DNA from: Phyllostachys edulis
Lineage: Eukaryota > Streptophyta > Magnoliopsida > Poales > Poaceae
Direction: 5' to 3'
Length of the DNA: 64,000 nt
Assembly: GCA_036346405.1 (NCBI GenBank)
Contig: CM070546.1
Span: forward strand, 102,120,826-102,184,825
Shown here: positions 34,746-44,500 of the stretch, in pieces
Layout: each line of letters starts with the position of its first letter
How positions within the stretch are numbered: position 1 is the first letter of the stretch
The notes under the pieces: model-generated
Database searches by the model: none
What the model was told of the DNA's origin: nothing
What the model saw: the letters and a program-made list of their open reading frames with translations, nothing else
Made by a program: the position numbers and the translations under genes

Positions 34746-35400
34746 TAGCACTGGCGGGTCGCCAAAGGGCACACGGCAGAAGCAACCACAGATGGGATTG
34801 GGGCGGCGAGGGAAGAGTGGACGGCCCAGCCAGGCCGCAGGGTACCGCCACTGCCGGCAGGAAGCGGGAAGGGGAAGGGGCTCTCGGAACCCGTGGAAGA
34901 AGAAAGGGAGGGAAGAAGAAGGAGGTGGGGAGGCGGCGGTGGAGGAGGGGAGCGGTGGGGCAACCACAGTGAGAATTGGGGTGGCGGGAAGAGTGGGCGG
35001 CCAAGGAGAAGATCGTCATGCCACCGATGGTGGAAGTGGGCGGGGAAGGGGATGGGACTTGTGGAACCCATGAAGGAAGGAAGGAAGGAAGGAGGAGGTG
35101 GCGGTGAAGAAGAAGAAGAAGGGAGCGGGCCACCGTAGAGGAGGACGGCGGTGGTAGTATGAACTAGTTGCAATGGCGGTGGAGGGAAAGGAGAGTGAAT
35201 GAACCAGAGGAAGGTAAAGGAGGCGGAGCTTCTCTCTGCGTGACGCGAAGCGCAAATGGCGGGCGACGCTGAGCGAGGACGTGAACGCACCGCCGACCCG
35301 ATCGAACTACCACGGACGAGTTAGGAAAGGAAAACCCATCGATGTGGCTGCCTCTCTCGCCCCAATCCGACCTCCATTTAACCGGAGGAGGATGCAAGTA
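34746..35400. other. GC-rich, purine-biased plus strand; no gene seen
   Basis: The plus strand is strongly purine-rich (GGGAAGAAGAAGG-type), with a GGAA run near 35075-35093. Minus-strand frames of 130-180 residues are just Pro/Ser/Leu low-complexity and overlap one another in all three phases. I read it as low-complexity or LTR/promoter DNA. Confidence 0.5.
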
Positions 35401-36900
35401 GCAGCAATTAAAAGGAGGGCATTTTTGGCGTGATTAATCAGTGCTAAACCCTTTTGTGTGATGCAAATTAAGGATAGTGATATAGTTGCCCCACGGTGGA
35501 AACCAGGGTTCAACTTCCACCATTGCGTTTAAGCATGTTTGCCGGTTAATTTTGGGTTTTCTGGGATTTGATCCGGCGGCTTTACATCTATCAGGTGCCA
35601 ATTCAACCTAGTATTATTTTTTAGAAAAAAATGCCATTTGGTTTGAACTTATCCGACGCCCAAAAACAACATAAAAAAGTGTGCGCACCATATGCTGCTA
35701 GTTTTTATGTTTAAAGTTAGCTCAACAGTGGATGCCCACAAATTTTCAGCGGCTAGAAGCTTAGAGCTAACAGGATTGTTCTTGTCCGGTGTGAAAATAG
35801 ATCCTATGTTGTACCACGTCACTGTGTTCTTAGGTTTTTTTAGATAATGGAAGAGTAAAACTCTTCCGTCTCTGTCGATCTGTACAGTCTATTTATTAAA
35901 AGTTTAAAGTATCAAAGTAAGCTGTTAAAACGGCATAAGCCTTACAAGCAAATCTTGACTAAAATGTAAGCTCAATCATTACAAATTCTTTGACTAAACC
36001 GCCACCCATGAGCATATAAAATCTGCTTCGCCAAAACCTCCAGACGGTTGTTTCCATCCAGCATGGCCTTTTTTTGGTTCGGTTTCTGTAGATTTGCCTA
36101 AACCCTCAGCCAGTGCCCGGTCAAAAGGATAGCATTTGATTGATCTGATCTATTTTTTTTTTATCGAGCGATGAAGGGTGAATAGAAGAAGGTAATGCCT
36201 AGGACCGTCCACCCATCTTTTCGGTGCTAGGACGCCGCGGCACGACGCTGCGCCTGTGGTGATAGCGTAGACGACTGTCTGATTGCACGTGCGCACACGG
36301 GCATGAGCACAGCACGACGCTGCGGATATGGTGGTAGTCCGGCTCGAGCTTATCTCGAACGATCGGGTGGTTGGCTTTGCATATCCCAGTGACCGGTTAA
36401 ATGGCAAGCATGAGAAACATTTGGAAATCCCGCGTCAGCCGCATCAAGCTATCTTCAATTAAGACGACCGGTGTCTTCTCCGACGATCGCCACCGCCAAA
36501 ACACTGCTCACAGAAAAGGATGCGCAATCGATCGAAATGTGCCTCTACTTCTGTCACGTTACCTTTTCTTTTTGCAAAGTTGTGTTTTAAGAATCAGGAC
36601 TGTCTGTAAAATTCGCAGCGTTTTGTGATCTGCCCTTTGCACGAATGCGAAGCCTCCTTTGTACGAGAAAATACGCTGCCCAAAAAATTGCAGGATCGAT
36701 CAATCCTTTTTTTCTTTCTTTTCAGACAATGACACATCGATATCTTCTCTATCCACATTAAAATTGGACTCTTTACATTGAAGATCTCAATACAGAGGAT
36801 ATACAGTATGTGGTATTAAAAGACGATCCCAATCATTCGATCAAACAACAAATGTCAAGAATAAAAGCTACAGCATTGTAAGTACAATCCGCCGCGCTTG
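35401..36900. other. Intergenic DNA upstream of the PQ-loop gene
   Basis: No coding region or clear transposon ends were found. A small GC-rich patch at 36220-36500 holds an 85-residue minus frame without family resemblance. Confidence 0.4.
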
Positions 36901-37359
36901 CTACCGAGTACCATAAGATGGGAATTTGCGTAGGATCCGGATCCCTATCCACAATCTGTCTCTGGTGGAACAGTGCTCCCGCCAGCTCCGAATCCCGGCA
37001 GAAGCCGAACACTAGTGTTCTCGAACCGAAAAAACGAAAGCTAGCCGAGCTACTTCACCGCTTTACCCTGGTCTGTCTAACTCGCTCCATGCATGGGATC
37101 ACGGGATGGGAGGAGGCAGAGACGTACGCGCCTGGGCTACTGATGAGGCGGTGAGACCACGCGCAGCTCGTAACCCGCGAACGCACGTACGGTTCGCGAC
37201 GAGACGAGCCCGCGCCGGCGCGGCGCGGTGCGTGCGCCACGAGCACATCTGAGGACACGGCCGAGCGGGTGGAGTGGAGCCGAGCCACGCGGCACGCGAC
37301 GGACCCGCCAAAATAGGGAGGGAGGCTGGCTGGCAGCTAATAAGAAGCGGCGGCGTGGG

Positions 37360-38521
37360 GACTAGAAATCCTGCCTCTCGGTTTCGATTCCGCCCTTCTC
37401 GTCTCCACCTCCGGCTCTCGCGGATCTTCGGAAGGAGAAGGAACTCTGGTACGAACTCAACTCCCTTCCTTTTCCCGGTCCGCGCGCGATGCTCTCTTTC
37501 CTGCTTCCTTGTTCTATCGGCTCGATTGCCTGGTCGGGATTGATAGATTGCCTAGAAGCCCTCGTCTCGATCTAATCCTTTCGCTTGTTGCCGCTACGCG
37601 GATATATCCTTGGCCTTTAGGTTATATTATATCGCATCCGCATCCGCATTCGATTTTTCTTAGGTTGTTCTTGGCGCGGCGGTGATGCGCTGCCGTTATA
37701 GGCTGCTACAGTTTATGCGATTTTAGTTGTAGTTTCTCAAGAAAAGATGGTGCTAGGCGATGGGGTGCAAATTTGAGACGCGGGCTGTGTATTACTATTT
37801 TCTTTAACCTGTCTCAGTTGGTCGATGCCGTCCTTCGCCGCTAGGGCGATGCGTCGAGGTTTTGTGTTCTTCAAGTGTTCTGTTTCTTGAACGCGATTGT
37901 TGGAAATCGGCGGATCGTTGCCATGTTTTTTCGGCCGCAAATGTGGTGGAGAGGGAAGGGGATAGATTGAGAGCCGAAAAGAGACAGAGAGGGAAAGACA
38001 AAATAAGTTTGATTTTGTTCCTGTTGTTTGTGTGGGTGGTTCATGTGGACGGAGGGGGAGAGAACGGTCTAGGACCTCTAGGCCACTAACATCTTGAGTC
38101 CTTATCAATAGGATTTTGAAAATTCGATTCAATTTTTTCCTAAAAAAATCAATTTAAATTTGTACAGTAGCAGTGTTGCATTCCCTACCACTTCTTCCTT
38201 TTCTCTCGAATCTTCTCTTTTATATTGTTTCCCTTTCTGTTGGAAATCTTTCGCTTTCGTTTTCTTTCTTTCTGTTGCTCTCTCCTGCCCAAAGGTTCCT
38301 TTTGATTCATCATGAATCTTTGTTTCCTTTTTTTAAAGGATAAAACAGTTTAACTTTTCCCATCTTCTGAGTTAAAAGGCAAATAACAAGTTTCGGCGGC
38401 GCGGGGGGGTTATGGTGAAATTTAATAACGGAAACAAAAAATGAAAATATTCCCTTTCTTATTCAAAAAGAACAACACGATTTTTTTACACTGTCCGTTC
38501 TCTCTGCGATTTATGCATCAG
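37360..38521 (+). promoter_or_regulatory. 5' untranslated exon and first intron of the PQ-loop gene
   Basis: A CT-rich leader (CTCTCGGTTTCGATTCCGCC, CTCGTCTCCACCTCCGG) at about 37360-37448 ends in a plausible donor AACTCTG|GTACGA. The next acceptor is TTTATGCATCAG|GCCACAG just before the start codon at 38529. The intron of about 1.07 kb in the 5' leader is T-rich, as in many plant housekeeping genes. The GC-rich DNA at 36900-37350 would be the promoter; no clear TATA box is visible. Exon limits are predictions. Confidence 0.5.
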
Positions 38522-38528
38522 GCCACAG

Positions 38529-41500
38529 ATGGGTATCTTCAGTGGAACGCCTCCTCCGAGCTGCCCCTCAGCTCGGCACTGCGCGGAATGGGCCCAAACC
38601 TACCTGAAGTACTGCCTGTGCAGCAGGAAGGACGGCGTTGCCCTGACGCTCGGGCTGGTTAGTGTCATCAGCTGGGGCGTTGCCGAGGTGCCGCAGATCA
38701 TAACGAATTACAGACAGAAGTCAACAGAAGGGCTTTCCATTGCCTTTCTAATGACCTGGATAGTTGGGTATGTTGTTTCAGATGCCCCATGTTCCTCTTA
38801 TATTATATCACTAACTGTACTATCAGTAGGATGTTGCGTGCAATGCTCTATCTGATGTTCCATGTTATTCTTCTGCAATTATGCAGGGATTTGTTTAACC
38901 TTGTCGGCTGCTTCCTGGAACCTGCTACGGTAAGATCCATTAATTCCGTAGTTTCTGAATCATATGCAACAGTTTTTTTTTTGGCGAGGCATATGCAAAC
39001 TGTCAAGCATGCTAACATCCCACGCTAGCAGTTTTCTCTGATTTAATGTATATCTCGCTCAGATTTTCTTGGCACGGTGTGACACGGTGTTACTCGTTTC
39101 TGCCTGCCTGCACTATTTCTTTGTTGTGGTCGTTGGTTGGGTGCGGATCCGAGGACCGAGGGTAGCGACTCGTCCTCATCTAACCGTCGGCGAGCTCTTT
39201 CTGTCGAGTAACGAGGTTACGAGGCCTGATTAGGTAGGGAGGCGAGGATCGTCCTCTAAGCTTGGCCGGGACTCTTCTCGACGAACAAGGAGGCTTTGAT
39301 CTTTAGCCAACCGGTTAGGAACTAACTTTGTTTATTTCTTATTTGATTGATGTTGGAGATATTAGGGATTAGGAAAGAGTCTAGAGTTTAGGTAAGAGTC
39401 CAAGTCGTGTTGGAGTCGGACTGTAATATTTGGCACTATAAATAAAGGATGTGGGGATCCCAAAAGGAACACACAATTATTCCTCAAAATCCTACATGGT
39501 ATCAGAGCCAATCCTAATCCACTGTCCCGAAACCTAACCCTAACCTGCGACTCACCTTCCGCCCATCATCGCCGCCGCCGATCGATCGCCCATCACCGCT
39601 GCCAAGATCGCAATAGGCGCCACCATCGCCGTCTCGTGGGCGTCTTGTGGGCCGCCGCCGCCGCGTTTTGTAGGAGGAGGCGCGTGGCGATGGACACCTG
39701 GGATGGATCGCGGAGAGGAGGAAGGCGGCGGCGTGGGGTTGCCGAGGAGAAGCGATCGCAGGGCGGCACACGCTTTGGCGTGGAAGGTCGCGGACGACGG
39801 AGCGCTGCTGTGAGCGATTCAGTGCTTTAACGGTTGATCCGCAAGCGGTGGATTCGGGCCGTCCCACGGAGAGAGACGGAGAGAAGGAGGCGGGTGGTGC
39901 TCCGGCGGTGGTGGCGGATCCGCGACCACTAGCCGGATCCAACGATCTGGCGTGGTCGGCTAAGTCTTGGCGTTTGAGGGGTGGTGCTTGGGAAGGAGCT
40001 TGGTCGCGGAGGCGCTCGGGCCAGCCGGTGAATGAAGAGGAGCTGGGGTCGGCGGCAGTGAGGAGAAGGATCCGGTGGATCCGGATCCGCGATAGGGCGC
40101 TGGAGGTGGAGTTAGCAAGGAGGAGGCGTCGATCGAGGCTAAGAACGGAGACGGAGGTCGGCCGACGGCGGCACCAGCGGCGGGGCGGCAGATCCTTGTC
40201 CTCACGGCCGATCTCGACCGTGGTGAGTTTCGAGGCGTGAGGCGCGACCTAGCGACGGCGGCGGGGCGCGATGGAGAAGTCTTGCGTGGTCGAGGTGGAA
40301 GAGAGAGAGACGTGGAGGCGGCGGCAGGTGGCCATGGATGGTGGAGCGAAGGAGCGGAAGGAAGAGAAGGTTATGGGAGAAGAAGCTTGGGGAGGTGTGG
40401 CTCTTGGATCTGGTGCTCTCGGGTGGAGGCAAAGGTGATCGGGAGCAGAGAGAGCTCCGGTGGAGGAAGGTGAGGAGGGCGGCTTGAGGAGGAAGGAGGC
40501 GGCTTGAGGAGGAAGGGAAGCAGGGAGAGAAGGGGGTTCGGGAGGAAAAGAAGAACAGGAGGTCGGGGAGAGAAGGTGCTCGGGGTAGGGAGGAAGAGGA
40601 TGAAGTTCTTTGAGGTTTGCGGTTTGCTATGCTTGAAGAGCTGTTGGTGGGGATCTGAATCTGGTGTGAAGGATCTCGATCTGGCGTGGAAGGATCTGGT
40701 GTGGTCGAGGTCCGAATCCGTGTTAGGGAAAGGAGAGATGGTGGTGTATTTCTTTGAGAGGTTCAACTGCTATGTTGGGGAAAGGAGTGGAAGAGGTGGG
40801 GAGAAGCTGTTAAGGTGGTGACTTTGGTGGTTGAGCTAATGATGGCGATGAGCTTGACGATGGTGAGGATGAAGTTGGAGCTAGTGGTAGTTCGATGGAG
40901 GTTATGTCGGTTGGTAGTGATGGTATTGGTGTCATGCGGTGGTGTTGGTATGGGTGCCAAGATAGTGTTCTTTGGAGATGTCCGGAGGATTGGGATGAAG
41001 TCAGCGTAATGGTCTGTGATAAGGGTAGAGGTGGCGAGGCCGAGACTAGGGGTGTGTGGGTAGAGTGGTGGAGGCCGGGGTGGTGGGGTATGAGGGTAGA
41101 GGAAGATGAGGTTGAGGTCAGGGGTTGGTAGATGGTGGAGATGGATTTGGTGACGCCCCCGTAGTATTGGTGGTTAGCAACTATTTTTTGTGGTATTGGT
41201 TATGGAGTCGATAGATGGTAGTTTTTACTAGATTCTAGTAATGATATTGCATTATGTAACAAGATGATCATGATTGCTATCTCATGCCCATCTTGAAGGG
41301 GAGTGTTGGAGATATTAGGGATTAGGAAAGAGTCCAGAGTTTAGGTAAGAGTCCAAGTCGTGTTGGAGTCGGACTGTAATATTTGGCACTATAAATAAAG
41401 GACGGGGATCCCAAAAGAGACACACAATTATTCCTCAAAATCCTACAATTGATAATAGATACATATTATCCCTTTTATATGGACGACCGACTTGACCCTT

Positions 41501-44500
41501 AATAAATAATCTATAAGGAAATTTATCTCTAACAATCCAATCTAATAATAACTCGCTTAACTAATAGATAATACCAAACATCCAATAGATAGATTCTTAA
41601 ATAATAAATCCTGAATAATATCTGGGGATTGATGTTCACGATGTGCTACAGTACTCGCACTGCTACAGTGACGCACCCTGCAGTACCTTGGCTAGATATT
41701 GGACCATAACATCTTGAACCAGCACCAGAGCTAGTATAATTATGTTGTATGCACTAACAATTAGTAGCACACGCAAAAGAATTGAATAGGGACATTTAGA
41801 CAAGAGTTCCAAATCTAGAGAGTGAGAGAGTTCCAAATAGATCTAGATAAGTTTTACAATGATATGGCATTTACTGCAGATAAATCTGATTATGCTTGCC
41901 AATATATTGCTCTAGCATTTATGTATTCAACTTCTCTGTGTTCAATTAATATGAAGAAATTTTCTCATGGGATAGCATAAACACCTTTTCTTTTAAATGT
42001 GCCAAATTTAATATTTTCATTATGTTTATAATGCAGCTGCCGACACAGTTTTACATGGCATTGGTAAGAACACCAGTTTCTGGACTCCTGTTATTTCAAT
42101 TCTTGCAGCGGTTTTTGTCATCTGAAAACTTAACTTTTGCAATGCAGCTGTATACCATCACAACTCTGATCCTCACCGGACAGACAATATACTACAGCCA
42201 CATGTACCACCGTCTTAAACCAAAGAAAGCCAGGGCAACTAGCAAGGTGATTTCTTCAAAATCTTGCAGATTATCATCATGGTTGCATCAAGTTTTGCAT
42301 GATTCGCTTCTGCTGAACTTAGAAAATAAATACTTGATGAAGTGCCTTGTTAACAATTGTGACACAGCAACAATTGTATATGAATAGTACTTCTGGATTC
42401 ATGAATTGATAAAGTATATTGTTCTCTTCTTTGCTTTGTACTTAGTGTTCTTCATACGCTGTCAGCTGTCTTATTAGAGTATCTCTGATAAGTCTGCTTA
42501 TAGCGTGTGAAGATCAATCCAACCACAGGCTAGATTCACTTGTCTTTGTTAGACACCTGTAACTCTTATCATCTTTCTGAATTACTCTGTCTTCTTTTGG
42601 GACACTCTTACGGTTTTCAGCCTCAGAAGCATCAGCGTGGGGAAGCTTCATTGCGTGAAAAGCTTTTAGCCCAAGGATGACGAGGCATCCAAAACAACGT
42701 TCAGTCAGGTGCAACTGTTCCCATTGCAAGCTTACCAGTCCAGGTGAATACAAAAGTAGTCCAGCAACGTCATGGTCCAAGCAGCCCCAGCACAGACTAC
42801 TACTATGTGTAATGTTCTTGGGCTAGTTAATGTTTACTCATATTCCCATCCTTCAAGCAAGTTATCGTCCTACTACTTTGTCTGTTTGGATAAAAATCTT
42901 TGAAATATTATTGATTTGTTTTATTCATATGGCACTGATAGGCCAAAGGACTATGCTCTTATGTTGCAATTGACCATAGCTTCTGAGTGTTGCAGTTTTC
43001 CTTTTACTTGCCGACAAAGCACTGTACCAAACACATAGAAGTTCAGAAGCATCTAATTTGATGGTTGATTTTACAGGTCAGCAAGATCTCTATCAAGCAG
43101 CCCAGTGCCAACTGCAGGTACATGGTTGGGCAATAGTCGTCAGACAACAAGGACTCCACAAATGAATGACCAAGGGGAATCTTTAATTGGTGAGTTTGCT
43201 CCAGCACAATCTGCACCAGCTACTGTAATGAAAAATTCTCTCTCAGTGGTACGTTAAACTGCAATCCCCTATTCCCCTTCATAGTTTGTTTCCTGAGGTT
43301 GGAACTACAACAACATTTATCAATTGAATTCAGGTACCATGGATGTCTGTTCTCTTGGGTATGTGTGTCTTGTATATTTTGGTTGGAACCACACATACGG
43401 AGGTGCCCAACGGATTGTCATACCTGTCGGAAGGAAGCTTTTAGCTTTAGCGGTAAGCTGTACTTGCTCTCTAGTTTTAGACCTTTGGCAGAACATCTGG
43501 TTTACTAAGCAAATTTTCATGAACCAGAACAAATTATGTTAAAAAAAAATAGTTGCAATTGTGATCTGATTAACTTCTTCTTGCATCATAGGATGATCAT
43601 GCGAATTCATCTCTCAGCCATGTCAATGGAAGTGGAATTGGAAGCTTCCTTGGTTGGGCAATGGCAATAATCTATATGGGTGGACGACTTCCCCAGATTT
43701 TCTTAAATGTAAGACTTTACAAACAATTGACCATTTATTTTCCTACTATTCTTTTCCTTACCAGAAATACCTCTCTGATACTCAACTCTGGTGATGGCTT
43801 GTACAAACACCTTTTAGTGGGATGACTAGTGAAAGGTTGAAAAGGTGTTTGCAAATGCATGACAGAAAACATACAACAGTCACTCCTATTCCTACTATAC
43901 TTTTGCTTACTGGAAGTGATTTTCTGATACTAAACCAAATAATAGCTATTCAAGTTAACATTGATAAATTCTTTACAGCAATAATAGTGCAATACTTCAT
44001 GGTATACCTAACCTTTCTCTACTCTGCAGATGAAAAGAGGCGATGCTGAGGCAAGTTTATCTCCCATCTTCATCCATAAATTTTCTCCAATCCGCTTTTA
44101 CTGCAGGAGACATTTAATTTTTTTGGTGTTGTTTGTATTTGCCTTTCTTTTTGCATTATTTTGATAAAATGGATCGATAGGAAATTTGCCTAGAAGTAGT
44201 ACCAACACTTTACATGTCATAAAAAGCTCAGAAGAGTAAAGAGTTTGCATGCAGTGTACTTGGATACAGTTAGGTGGAAAAGCAACCACCAAAAGAAAAT
44301 TAGTCCTAGTATGAAGTAGTTACCTTTAGCTCTAAGCCGCCCGAAATTCCAATTTTTTTTTGTTGTACTAGCTGAGTGCCTGTGCTTTGCAACCGATCTT
44401 CAATAAACATATGAGTTCTAAACTTGAAAACCGAGTGCCTGTGCTTTGCAACAGATCTTAAGTGATTGTTTGGATCTAATACAATAGAAATCAGTTTTCA

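Noticed and set aside
34563..35290. Proline/serine-rich minus-strand proteins of 130-180 residues
   Set aside because: Three overlapping phases give the same low-complexity make-up from the purine-rich repeat, with no conserved motif.
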